64,000 nucleotides of DNA from the NCBI GenBank assembly GCA_004352715.1, contig SCFE01000008.1, positions 1,776,502-1,840,501 of the forward strand. Reading direction: 5' to 3'. This DNA is from Hofstenia miamia. Taxonomy: Eukaryota > Xenacoelomorpha > Acoela. Below, one piece after another: positions 46,169-57,748 of the stretch (position 1 is the stretch's first letter; each line of letters begins with the position of its first letter). Below the pieces are notes generated by a model. The model was not told the DNA's origin. It saw only the letters and a program-made list of their open reading frames with translations, and ran no database searches. A program made the position numbers and the translations under genes.

Positions 46169-46675
46169 TTACGCTACAATGAGTATTTCCATATGATACT
46201 GAAACATCGATAGAGACACCAACCACAATTCAGATGACTCAGTGTAATGAAATAGTGAGCATGAGTACGAGAGTGATAATGTGTGATACCTTATTAATTT
46301 AATGTATTGATTGTTCTTGTTATTAACAAAGTTGTCTATTAAGGGAATCTCGCAACCAGGATGCATTAGCTTGTTATGAGTTCTTACATATAATAACCTT
46401 ACATATAAATAATTACATGCCAACCTAGAGTACATGTGAACAATCAATACAGTCATGACAAAAGGGATGAATTGATAGTCCGTCAGTCCACTAGTAATCA
46501 TATGTAATAAATTCTGTACAAGATAACACAAACAGATCTTGTAATTTCCTAATAGGGCTAGATGTAATAGCATAATGTAATAAATACAGTAGTACGAACA
46601 ACGAAAGATAGGAAAGCTAATACGAATAAAAATCCCTATCCTTATACCTAACCTATGAGCAGCTCGGGTAAGCAC
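46169..46675 (-). CDS. Conserved minus-strand ORF inside the LTR (copy A)
   Basis: 168 codons, hydrophobic and Tyr/Leu-rich, with several possible membrane segments. The LTR in copy B keeps a collinear frame at 57152-57748. The two share blocks such as LLHM[IV]T, T[VA]LIV[HY]MY, YLYV[RG]LL, PHNKL/THNKL and NKNNQ, although the LTRs are clearly diverged. No known domain is recognised. It may be a chance open frame in conserved regulatory sequence, or a real LTR-encoded protein if the element lies on the minus strand. Confidence 0.25.
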   Translation of the reverse strand: MLTRAAHRLGIRIGIFIRISFPIFRCSYYCIYYIMLLHLALLGNYKICLCYLVQNLLHMITSGLTDYQFIPFVMTVLIVHMYSRLACNYLYVRLLYVRTHNKLMHPGCEIPLIDNFVNNKNNQYIKLIRYHTLSLSYSCSLFHYTESSELWLVSLSMFQYHMEILIVA

Positions 46676-46804
46676 CGGCTATACACGATGCACCCGTTAA
46701 CTGGAGTCGTGAACCACTGTCTAGAATACCCAAGAGCTCGAACGTTTAGCTTTCCATTGTATTAAATAAAATAACCTGATACAAAAAAGTAAAGTCAATC
46801 CAGT

Positions 46805-47804
46805 NNNNNNNNNNNNNNNNNNNNNNNNNNNNNNNNNNNNNNNNNNNNNNNNNNNNNNNNNNNNNNNNNNNNNNNNNNNNNNNNNNNNNNNNNNNNNNNN
46901 NNNNNNNNNNNNNNNNNNNNNNNNNNNNNNNNNNNNNNNNNNNNNNNNNNNNNNNNNNNNNNNNNNNNNNNNNNNNNNNNNNNNNNNNNNNNNNNNNNNN
47001 NNNNNNNNNNNNNNNNNNNNNNNNNNNNNNNNNNNNNNNNNNNNNNNNNNNNNNNNNNNNNNNNNNNNNNNNNNNNNNNNNNNNNNNNNNNNNNNNNNNN
47101 NNNNNNNNNNNNNNNNNNNNNNNNNNNNNNNNNNNNNNNNNNNNNNNNNNNNNNNNNNNNNNNNNNNNNNNNNNNNNNNNNNNNNNNNNNNNNNNNNNNN
47201 NNNNNNNNNNNNNNNNNNNNNNNNNNNNNNNNNNNNNNNNNNNNNNNNNNNNNNNNNNNNNNNNNNNNNNNNNNNNNNNNNNNNNNNNNNNNNNNNNNNN
47301 NNNNNNNNNNNNNNNNNNNNNNNNNNNNNNNNNNNNNNNNNNNNNNNNNNNNNNNNNNNNNNNNNNNNNNNNNNNNNNNNNNNNNNNNNNNNNNNNNNNN
47401 NNNNNNNNNNNNNNNNNNNNNNNNNNNNNNNNNNNNNNNNNNNNNNNNNNNNNNNNNNNNNNNNNNNNNNNNNNNNNNNNNNNNNNNNNNNNNNNNNNNN
47501 NNNNNNNNNNNNNNNNNNNNNNNNNNNNNNNNNNNNNNNNNNNNNNNNNNNNNNNNNNNNNNNNNNNNNNNNNNNNNNNNNNNNNNNNNNNNNNNNNNNN
47601 NNNNNNNNNNNNNNNNNNNNNNNNNNNNNNNNNNNNNNNNNNNNNNNNNNNNNNNNNNNNNNNNNNNNNNNNNNNNNNNNNNNNNNNNNNNNNNNNNNNN
47701 NNNNNNNNNNNNNNNNNNNNNNNNNNNNNNNNNNNNNNNNNNNNNNNNNNNNNNNNNNNNNNNNNNNNNNNNNNNNNNNNNNNNNNNNNNNNNNNNNNNN
47801 NNNN
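46805..47804. other. Assembly gap (1,000 N) inside the copy A LTR element
   Basis: Exactly 1,000 N, with the same roughly 200-bp sequence (with some mismatches) at both edges. The true content is unknown. Confidence 0.95.
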
Positions 47805-48358
47805 CGATAGGAAAGCTAATACGAGTAAAAATCCCTATCCTTATACCTAACCTATGAGCATCTCAGGTAAGCACCGGCTATACACGATGCACCTGTTAAC
47901 TGGAGTCGTGAACCACCGTCTAGAATACCCAAGAGCTCAAACGTTTAGCTTTCCATTGTATTAAATATAATAACCTGATACTAAAACGTAAAGTAAATCC
48001 AGTAAATTCAATTCATCACCAAAATGATCAATTACACAATTTTTATAGTGAAAAATTAACAAACAATCAAATATTTGACTAGTACCTGCTAATTCCAGTT
48101 GTTGACAATTTCAAACGCTTTAATTTTTGTTCGTCTGCTGATGACGCACTTCTGCCTTAATTAGCAGTTGCGATTTAGGTCTAGTGCCTTTTTGCCAAAT
48201 AAATTAATATAAAAAATTACTGCACTATAAATTTACAAATAATTAATTAATCATAATCATATGTTTTTACAATTAATATTTTATTTCAATATTCAGTCTT
48301 AGTTTCTTCTTCTTTTTTCTTAATTTGACCACATATGATGTAGATTACGTTACATTAT

Positions 48359-51164
48359 GGCTTATTGCAATTGGGTAACTTTGCAGAAAGCAAGTACATT
48401 AAGTTTTCTGAAAGTTTTTCTTAAAGTTTTTCAAAAGAATTTAAATCATTAAAGTGGAATAACTACAAAAATTTTCTTAATTTGAAAAGGAATTTAATTA
48501 ATTAAACTCGTACAATGGTTAAAGCTTATTTTTCATAAGATTAAATTGTTAACGTAACTCTGAAGATTTTAGCTTTAAAAATTGATATATTAAATTAAAA
48601 CTAATTACTTTAATCTAATATGGCGTGCTGATGACAGAAATTTCTAATAGATTCATTTTAACTTCACATGCGTTTCACATCAAGACCTACATTTAGATGA
48701 CCTAGAAACTCCCTAAAAATATAATCCAATGTAATTTGGTAAAAAAGCTAGCACATGCTTTTATTACATCTCTACCAGAAGCAGTATACTACTGTATTTG
48801 AAATACAGCGACAGGCTTATGTTTCCATTTATTCGTTGCGGTTTTCTCTAAACCCTTTTGATAGAAGTTTGGATTTTTTGAGTAAGTTTGCATTTTTTAA
48901 GAATATTGTTGTACATGCACATTTTGGCAAAAAGGTAAATCTTTAGCAAATAGATGACAAATAGCAAGCTAGAAGCAATACATTGAAGAGAACAGAAATG
49001 AACTTTATACAATTCTTTAAACATTACAGATGAGACTGGTAAAATCCAATGACGGCCTAAGCTGTTGCAACATGAAATCACAATATAAATTAATTTCATA
49101 ATTAATCATAATAACAACATTTTTGAAATTTGCAACATCTGAATGCAAGCAGGGTGTTCATTTTGCTTATTCCGTAAAGAGCTGTTATTGTAATTGTAAT
49201 TCAGTTTTCATATTGCTCATGAATATTTTGTTTTGGAATTTCATTGTACCTATATACTACAATTTCTAAAGACTAGATATTTGAAAGGGCAATTCGTTTC
49301 TATTTTGTGATTTTAGAGTCCTTGAGAAAGAACATGGTCATAAAAGTCATTCACAATTACTACAAATTCCTTATTATGGTTCTGTGTTGCATGTGGGAAA
49401 GGAAATGTTTGGAGTGTTTGAACCATATTTTAATTCTGAATATCACTCATGAAGCATGTTTGGAAAAATTATTTCTAATGCTTTGGATGTGTATTCATAA
49501 ATCAATCACAAGTCTATAACTGTTAACTAAACAAACACCGCCAATAAAATTTATATTATTTCAAGATTGTTCCGCCAACATATTTTATTAAATATACCAG
49601 AATTTTCTAATAACTTTAATAAAATAACAAAACATTTCTTCAGTCTTTTTCACAAAATTTGCATATACATTAATATTTTTCAAAAATGAAAATATTTTCC
49701 AAAAAATCCAAACTGTTCTTTCAAGATTATATTATGAACAAATAGATGTTAATTGCATTAGTTTCTGCGTTCTTACTAAAAAGTGAACATACATATATTT
49801 ATGACTGCACCGATAAATTCTGTAACCTTGTTACCTTAACACTAGAACGGCCATTACTCCTTGTGATTCTTTTTCATGCAGCATTTCAAAATAGAACTAC
49901 ATCAACATGCCCTAATTAGGATAATCCATTTTAAATCTCAATATCTAATTTTCTATAAAAACGTAAAATCTTCAGAAATCAGTGATAAATTAAATAAAAA
50001 AGGACTTAGCAATCATATTAGAACGAAGTTTGCGAATTTAATTAATTCAATTCAGTTTAAATTTATTAATGCAATATATATATACTTATATATATAATTA
50101 GTAGATTTAAACGATTAAAATTCGATTGAAAAATCTTAACATAAACGTTCATAAAACTTGAAGGCTCTTAGGATTCCAGAGGATGCTGAACTTGAAGAAG
50201 ATTGAAATAATATGAATATGATGAAAAACATTGTTATATAATTGGAGTGTTCCAACATCACATTGATTTTGAACTTCCTGGGAAGCGATCTTCCAGGAAT
50301 GTGTCTTATTGGTTTGAATACCTTATCTTCACATCTTCAGAGATCTCTAACAAGAAAGCTAGATGTTTTAAATATTTTAACAAAGTACCCAATTTACTAG
50401 TATAAACATATAGTATAACTCAAGAAACTTTTGCCATAAAAGCTTAAAATTTTTTCATCATAACCAACTCCTACAAATCACTATTAAATATATTGACATC
50501 TTAGTATAATGAAATTTTATCAAGTTGAGCTAATATCTTTGACGTTTGTTGAATTTCTATGAAAAATTATCTATTTGCTTGAAAAATATATTTATTGCTA
50601 GATCTTTTCTTGTCAGAATTTAAATGCTAATTATTATTGGAAATAGTTTTTACTTTTGCTTCTAGCAAAAGATTACAGCACTAAATACTCTAATTTGTGA
50701 AAAAGCGATTAATTTGTAAGCATCGCCAATGTGAGAATTTAAAAACCTGCATATGTTATCTTTACATAATAGCCAAAAGAGTTCTTTGGAAATCATTTTC
50801 AAAATTTATATGAAATATATGTTGACAACGTGATTCAAGAATAAACTGCATTCAACGCATTTAATAAACAATATTTGACAATATTTTTATTTTTTTATTT
50901 CCAGTAAGCCGTAGATTTTATATTATGAACAAATAGATGTTAATTGCATTAGTTTCTGCGTTCTTACTAAAAAGTGAATATACATAAATTTATGACTGCA
51001 CCAATAAATTCTGTAACCTTGTTACCTTGAGTATAGCAAAGAAAGCATGAGATAGAATATTAAAACAATGTAAAATAAAATGTAATTATAATATCTTAAG
51101 AGGCTAAATCTTAGTAAAGATGATTAAGGATACTTTATGTACAATATTCTTTTTATATTTTAAG
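48359..51164. other. Copy A sequence without genes
   Basis: AT-rich DNA matching 56361-60502 in copy B apart from the LTR in B and the patch at 49727-49900. I see no supported coding frame. A conserved plus frame at 49307-49519 is also open in B but has no recognisable content. Confidence 0.4.
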
Positions 51165-51484
51165 CTTATTGACTGGCATTGAACTCACTAATCATGTAGA
51201 AGAGAAACTTTCTTTGCTCCTGAGAGTTCGTAATCAGGTTGACATGAATATCGATCATCATTCCTAAAACTTTTTCTCCTGTGTAATGACACTTTTTTTG
51301 CGACTATTGTTTGAACTTCAATACGTTTTCCATTTTTTAACCGTTTTTAACTGGTACTGGCAAAAAATCATTTTCTTTACTACAAAACAATTTTATAAAT
51401 GTCCACGAATTTTCACCAACAAAATCCTTCAAAGTTTTTGAACCAAAACAAGAAGCTGTTGGGATTTCTAACTGCCAAGCGATT
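51165..51484 (-). pseudogene. Fragment of a second orphan mobile-element protein (copy A)
   Basis: The minus strand reads WQLEIPTASCFGSKTLKDF and VGENSWTFIKLF. After stops and a frame switch it reads KVLGMMIDIHVNLITNSQEQ and RKFLFYMISEFNASQ, ending in TAA. I recall a paired FVGPxSW..F..L and ERGVKLIxDF...QxxLLQVV arrangement near the C-terminus of uncharacterised repeat-borne proteins in invertebrate genomes. The family name and activity are unknown to me. The second copy is at 60503-60822. Confidence 0.4.
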
Positions 51485-51487
51485 GCT

Positions 51488-51530
51488 TATATATATATAT
51501 ACATATATATATATAATATATATTGTGTAA
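51488..51530. repeat. (AT)n microsatellite in copy A
   Basis: Interrupted (AT)n tract, duplicated in copy B at about 60824-60862. Confidence 0.8.
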
Positions 51531-51689
51531 AAAGTGTGCTTAAACTATTCATTGTAAAAAACAAGAAATATTTTATGTATACATGTTTAGAGTGTCTCTA
51601 CTAATCGTCAGTACTAAATAACTAAAATAATATGGGGTAAATACAAATTTAATAAAATGAAATTGTAATTCGCAGATCTTTGACTTAGT

Positions 51690-52367
51690 TGTTTATCTAA
51701 TAGATTCTCCTTCGTTTCTTTTATGAATATAGCTTCNTTGAAGATGACCTCGCATATCCTCTGAAATTTTGTATTCCATTTGTCTTTTCGTTTCCCCAAT
51801 ATATGAATTTGCATCATCACATTAATAATTGCATATGCATGAGGAAACTAAAGGAGTTGGAATATAGATGTCTTCAGGGATTGAAATATTGGCCTAATCT
51901 TGACACTTAATTTTTGGTTACAGCGTTGGACCTACTTTTTCAAGGTAGTTACTGAATTTGATGTAATATTCCGTGGTTTCCAAGTTATTTTCTCTTCTTT
52001 TCTTGGTTGTGTTGTATTACGAAATATTTTATCAATTTCCGATTTAATCATTTTTTAAAGATTTCCATTTCTTAATAAGATGTTTGATATTGCTTCAAAT
52101 GCATTATTTAGATGTTCATATGGTGAGCATGTAAAAAATGCTCGATTTAAGATGGCTTTGATCGTATTTCTTTTATGTATCAACTCACAAAGTGATGCAA
52201 AAGGAATAAAGTCCAGTATTTGTGGGTTTTCTATGACCTTTCCTTATAAAATTGTTTTTAGTTTTAATAATTTCTACATCTAGGAAACTTAGTCTTTCAT
52301 TTTGTTCCGTTTCAACTGAAAATATCAAAATGGATTATTGTCATATAAAAATTTTAACAGATCATTG

Positions 52368-52370
<3 letters not shown>
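51690..52370 (-). pseudogene. Penelope-like element C-terminus: RT tail plus GIY-YIG nuclease (copy A)
   Basis: On the minus strand, from the (AT)n tract: SVETEQNERLSFLDVEIIK, RKGHRKPTNTGLYSF, then ELIHKRNTIKAILNRAFFTC and NAFEAISNILLRNG, which is the C-terminal RT part of a Penelope-like element. Then comes CDDANSYIGETKRQMEYKIS (about 51821-51760), the GIY-YIG core with YIG and the following Arg-bearing helix. Penelope-like elements use this nuclease to nick target DNA for reverse transcription. Frame changes and truncation at the AT tract make it dead. One unresolved base (N at 51737) lies in the nuclease. The twin is at 61029-61708. Confidence 0.75.

Positions 52371-52372
<2 letters not shown>

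Positions 52373-52430
<58 letters not shown>
52373..52430. repeat. (AT)n tract joining the two duplication units
   Basis: A 58-base alternating AT run that is at once the end of copy A and the start of copy B. The outer ends of the pair also abut (AT)n. Confidence 0.9.
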
Positions 52431-52433
<3 letters not shown>

Positions 52434-53519
52434 ATTACATAAAGGATCAAATTTCAAAAAGAAATATTCATAAAAAATTTAGATGAGAAAAACCTGATTT
52501 ATTTGAGCAGTGCAAAGAGGGTCTGTAAATATAATAACAACGACTAGTTTTGTTTAATAGTATTTAATGTAACACTTAAGATGCATTGAATTTAATTCAC
52601 AAAGTAACAAAAATATTTTCTATAGCTTTAAAAAATTTATATTTCACAGAACCTCAATATTTTAATAAAAATGATTCAAAAGCATTGCTTAGACACTAAG
52701 AACAAAATTACTTTAGTACTTATCAGATTTTGTTATTAAATTATGCAAAAATGTAGACATTAGATTTCTACATTCGTAAGCATGACTGATTGCAACATTT
52801 TCTATTCTAGATTATAATGTAAAATTAAAATAAGTATAATCACAAAATTTTTAATAACAAGCTACATAATGTAATATTGTTAATATTTTGACGGATGCCC
52901 ATTTGGCAAATTATTCTCTCTAGTCTCAAACCCAACAACTTTTCAATGCTTTTCATGTATCACCAGTAAATGCATTTGGCCTGATGTAGTCCCATCAAAA
53001 TGTAAACGTATTATTCCGCCATGAACACCAATGGTAACCATCACATCCCACATAACTTAATACATTGTCTTCAAAATATTCTAACTTTAACGTTAAAATG
53101 TGAGCAGAAGAACCAGTTTTAGGGTATGTGTTTCAGCAAGGATGACTAAATGGTCAACAATTAACCCTTTTTCTTTATACTTGTGCTACATGGCGTATTA
53201 CCTTTTCGTTCATAAATAAACAGTGCATATATGATAGAAGTTGAAGTTGAGGTTATTACATTCTTTCATAAAGTTCTTTATTTTTCTCGTAGTCTTCTTA
53301 ACTTTATCCTGTCAAAAACTTTACTGGTGTCAATTTTCTCACGTAAGCCATAATCTTATAATGTTGCAGATGCAATTGCTGCTCTGTAGTATTAGAAAAT
53401 CATAAAGATCACACTCTAGTTATATTGGGTATTTAATCAATTGTGAATTTACTTCTTTGTCTGTATCAGTTTCCACTAAGCATGCATCGTTATCTACATC
53501 GTAAAAGGTAATTTCACAT

Positions 53520-54081
53520 CCACTTTATTTAACGCCGAATCATAATACCTTTACTTTTCAAGCTTCTTTTTTCTCTCTTGACCATTTTGGAAGCCATTGC
53601 TTGATCCGTGTCACCAATTATAATTTGTCTACTATTTTTCTGATCCAGTAAAAAAGTTCTCTCTGCAAAGGGAACCTTCATCTCTCTTGAACAAGAGCAA
53701 CCCAGAAATTCTTTGCATCGGCATGCCGCAATGTCAAGTAGTACTTTGCTTTCTACTTTAGCCTTTCAATGGTTTCCCTAGGTGTGCCAGTTTTCTTCAA
53801 TATCACCCTTAAGTTGCAAAGTAAGTTTACGATATTATTCTCGATTTTTCTTAGGGATGCGGTTGGTATGCTAGCTTTATCCAGTGCTCAGTTATTGCAA
53901 TCGAAGCTTTGGAAATTACTTTAGTTGAAGCTGTTGTTTTTGGATAATCTAATTTTAGAAAAATGAAATATCGCATTACATCACCAATGGAAGGCAGTTC
54001 AATTGGAGAGCCATATGCAGGACAACAAGTGCAACTTTGGGTTTTAGTAGACATAGCAATGATAAATCTTAAAATATACAT
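53520..54081 (-). pseudogene. N-terminal part of an orphan mobile-element protein (copy B)
   Basis: Twin of 43200-43764 with a few substitutions (for example Glu for Asp in the PIELPS block). The frame ends at the same TAA after the AYQPHP stretch, and the same A-run frame changes follow. Being broken identically in both copies, it was already dead before the duplication, unless the breaks are systematic base-call errors. Confidence 0.55.
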
Positions 54082-54417
54082 TTGCGCATTATTTTGATAT
54101 GAAATATTTAGATAAAGGTAATAAAAAAATATATAGCATTAATAAAAATCTTAACAGATCTAATAAATGCAATAAACCTTTATATACGTTTCCGTAAGAA
54201 ACCTATAATTACATTATAGTTGCAAATAATTTCAATAACAAATTTAGCCCTTTTATGTTATTGTTACTGTGGGAAGTTAGAAAAATTTTCATATATTTCA
54301 TAAAGATGGAGGAGCTAAAATTTTACCAAACAAGAAGCAAGGTAAATGAGACATAAAATTGATAAAATGTATATATTTGAAACAATTATACCTAGGAGCA
54401 ACGTTTTAATTCTACCG

Positions 54418-54566
54418 AAATTTTATCCTTCAAACCCGTGAACAGGCGCATGCCATTGCGCGAAGTCTCTGACTTTGAGCACGATACGCTTCAATGGTTT
54501 TGAAATATATTTGCACATATCAAGAAACATTCAAATTTCCTTGTTGCTTCCAAGGACTCAGAATCG
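54418..54566. repeat. 149-bp insertion present only in copy B
   Basis: Copy A reads CTACCGTATAAATAC without interruption. Copy B has about 149 bp between CTACCG and TATAAATAC. The insert is richer in CpG than its surroundings and contains a GCGCA..TGCGC hairpin (near 54446-54461). No clear target duplication longer than CG and no tRNA-like box are visible. It could be a small non-autonomous element or a sequence deleted from copy A. Confidence 0.6.
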
Positions 54567-57000
54567 TATAAATACATGAACATTAAGTATGGAGAGAGTT
54601 TAAATCTTTTTGAAAAATTCAAAATTTTCAAAGAAAACCTGTTAATCTTTTCGACAACCCCAGGCACAGCAATGCGGTAAAAAATTGTCAACATTTTAAT
54701 AAAGTATTTTTCCCAAAACACTTACCCGTCCCCAACATTTTCAAATTCTTCGAAAATTAGAGAAATGGTTTGTGTTTAAATCAGACGATAGGCTCCTTAT
54801 GGTATTTTGGTTACATGTAGTAATTGCGTAATTTTCCAATTTCATAAATTCAATAAAAATTATATTTGCGAATAAATGATGTCTTAACATTCGCCAGTAG
54901 AGGGATACAAAATTAACTGACAAAATCTCTTGTAATTTATGGGGTAAATATTATCGAACATTGAGAAAAGCACATTTACAATTTAGAGATGACAATTTTT
55001 ACTTATGTTATAGTCGAATTATTTACTACATTTTTTCTAGTGGGTTTTCGTAATATAATATCAGCCATTCGACCCACAGTAATGAATTTTCTGATAACTA
55101 TAATGAGCAACGGGTTATTTCAGTTTTAAAATTGAAACGGACTTTCAAAAATGCCCATGTTGCAGTTATTATAACGTATATATTATTCAAGCATAAAAAT
55201 TTTTAACAGCCCTGTGACATTTTTATAACAACAATTTTCAAATATTTGCTTTTACAAAATTATAACAAATGCCCTATAAAAAATGTAACAAAACGAGTGA
55301 TATGCCGGAGAATTACTAAAGTTCAATAGCAAAATAGTGTTTAATTAATATCGATTTGGGATTATGTCATTTTCTAAGGCTTTTTAAATATCAATATTTG
55401 AAATAATACATTTATGAAGTATTCTTAAACCCGCTCATTTTCTGTAAACTAAGTTATTTTTAAACATTTTGTCTGAACTTCAACGTGGCTATAATTAAAG
55501 CGTGAATTTCATCGTGAAACAAACTTATTTCCAGAACTAAGCAGTGAGGAATGAATTTAATTAAAATACTCGGTATGGAGAGAATTTAAATCTTTTTCAA
55601 AAATTCAAAAATTTCTAAGAAAACTTGTTAATCTATTCATTAATCTCTGCCACAGCAATAAGCTTTAATAAATATTTTCAACATTGTATTAATGCATATT
55701 CTTCATGAGAAAATTCTAGGCTGTTTAAGGTTAAGGAATCAGAGCATCAACCATAAACATTTAGTTCTATAAATCTAACTTACATACGCATCTCTGTATA
55801 TACCACGTGAACAATTCACGTGTAAATGTATACAATATTGAGTAAAATTTTCAATTTTGATATGTAATTCATATTCGGATATTCAATTTGTGCAAAATCT
55901 GAACTTAAGAATTGTATTATTTTTGAGTTTGAATTTTACTGATTAGATTTTTTCAATTGATTGAATTTTTCCAATTTGATTGGATGTTTTTGTGCTTAGA
56001 TGACGCCTTAGTGCGAATTTAACTAAATCTGTTTTACCACTTATACGTCATTTTAGTTATTAGCAATGATTTCCATATATACGATATTTTTGAAATTTTG
56101 CTCAATTTATAATCTAATGGTTTCAAGTCCTGGGACCCGGTATTCATAAGACATTAAAAAATTTAAAAGTAGTGTCAATTGCTTCAAATTTTAAAATTTT
56201 TCTAATTTTTCTAATATCACTTATAAACCACCAATAATTGTCGATATACCAAAAAAGTGCACTCCTAGATCTATTCATGAGAAATCAAATCCTCTAAAAT
56301 TTTGCAAACATAGATTAAAATTGAATAGGTGTCGAGAACATGGGTGGGGATGGGATGGGTTTATGGCTTATTGCAATTGGGCAACTTTGCAGAAAGCAAG
56401 TACATTAAGTTTTCTGAAAGTTTTTCTTAAAGTTTTTCAAAAGAATTTAAATCATTAAAGTGGAATAACTACAAAAATTTTCTTAATTTGAAAAGGAATT
56501 TAATTAATTAAACTCGTACATACCGACAGTGTATGATGGTTAAAGCTTATTTTTCGTAAGATTAAATTGTTAACTTAATTCAGAAGATTTTAGGTTTAAA
56601 AATTGATATATTAAATTAAAACTAATTACTTTAATCTAATTTGGCGTGCTGATGACAGAAATTTCTAATAGATTCATTTTAACTTCACATGCGTTTCACA
56701 TCAAGACCTAAATTAAATGACCTAGACACTCCCTAAAAATATAATCCAATGTAATTTGGTAAAAAAGCTAGCACATATTTTTATTAAATCTCCACCAGAA
56801 GCAGTATACTACTGCATTTGAAATACAGCGACAGGCTTACGTTTCCATTTATTCGTTGCGGTTTTCTCTAAACCCTTTTGATAGAAGTGTAGAATCATGC
56901 CAACTCGCCGTGATGGCCGTACTTAGAGAAAACTGTTACTTTTCTTAGGTTAAACATAACGCGAGGTTGACAATTTTCCAATTTCTCTCCTCTACTGTAA

Positions 57001-57201
57001 ATGCGTGGTTCATTAACTTATTTAATATACCGGAGCCTTTGTAGCTACTTAGTTAACCAAACTTATTTAGATCAAGCAGAGAGATTAGAGAACAGGATCG
57101 ACGCTCAAATAGAAGCGGCGCACTCTCAGGAACACACTCGCCAGCTGCATCTTACCAATGTGACTGCCAACGTAGTAAAGAGAACAATAATGGAATGGTG
57201 A
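57001..57201 (+). CDS. Short coding-like frame in the copy B LTR
   Basis: 66 codons, with YLDQAERLENRIDAQIEAA followed by a His/Gln/Thr stretch, look like coiled coil. The corresponding part of the copy A LTR has another protein-like frame (LTTIVLDPRHETEG), not obviously homologous. It could be the start of a retroelement ORF inside the LTR or chance. Confidence 0.2.
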   Translation: MRGSLTYLIYRSLCSYLVNQTYLDQAERLENRIDAQIEAAHSQEHTRQLHLTNVTANVVKRTIMEW

Positions 57202-57748
57202 TGTGCATAGTGAACTCAGTGTAATGGTGATTGCAACTACCTAACAATTTAGTGCATTGATTGTTTTTGTTATTACGAGCTAATGCAATAAACGAAATGT
57301 CGCAACCGTTCTGCTGTGGTAGCTTATTATGAGGCCCTACATTTAATAACCCTACATATAGATAAATAGATAACAGCCCTTTGTACATGTAAACAATCAA
57401 TGCCGTCAGCAAGAAATAAGAAATATAAGTCGGCCGAAGGTCTCCCTTACAGAACATTGAGCAACATGTAACAACTATTAAAGTAACCATATGTAATAAT
57501 CTATAAAGATACAATCGTAATATATATTCCAGTATGACCACTGTTAAATCATCCATCATCGTGTAACATCGTAGAGGTGGTAACAAATAACTTAAGTTTA
57601 GCAATAAGATAATTAACATGTAAGACTCGTAGGTCGCGATAACACTATCTGACAAGCAATGACATTTAGGAAAGCTATAACGGCAAAAACTCCTACACCT
57701 ATTCGTAACCTTAGAGTACAACGTGAACTGGAGGTGGGAGACCACCAT
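57152..57748 (-). CDS. Conserved minus-strand ORF inside the LTR (copy B)
   Basis: 198 codons, strongly hydrophobic, collinear with the 168-codon frame in the copy A LTR (46169-46675). The first 40 residues have a basic, Cys-containing N-terminus, and then several aliphatic segments could span membranes. No domain is recognised. Conservation of an open frame between diverged LTRs is the only argument that it is real. Confidence 0.25.
   Translation of the reverse strand: MVVSHLQFTLYSKVTNRCRSFCRYSFPKCHCLSDSVIATYESYMLIILLLNLSYLLPPLRCYTMMDDLTVVILEYILRLYLYRLLHMVTLIVVTCCSMFCKGDLRPTYISYFLLTALIVYMYKGLLSIYLYVGLLNVGPHNKLPQQNGCDISFIALARNNKNNQCTKLLGSCNHHYTEFTMHITIPLLFSLLRWQSHW

Larger units (their letters stand above)
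45876..48358. mobile_element. LTR-element insertion in copy A, with TTAT target duplication
   Basis: The insertion begins TGTAGAATCTTGCCAAC (45880) and ends GATTACGTTACA (48354). It is flanked by TTAT at 45876-45879 and 48355-48358, and copy B has a single uninterrupted site at 56360. TG..CA ends with a 4-bp duplication mark an LTR retroelement. The left and right contig ends around the gap (46607-46804 and 47805-48003) are nearly the same sequence. So this is either one LTR of about 1.28 kb split by a false gap, or two LTRs whose internal region is lost in the N block. Confidence 0.8.
42138..52372. repeat. Tandem duplication unit, copy A
   Basis: Starts ATAATTACATAAAGGATC and ends CAGATCATTGACAAAT, each abutting an (AT)n tract. 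It is collinear with copy B (52431-61710) at high but uneven identity. It contains an LTR element at 45880-48354 (with the 1,000-base gap) that copy B lacks at this place, and a patch at 49727-49900 unlike the corresponding part of copy B. Confidence 0.92.
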
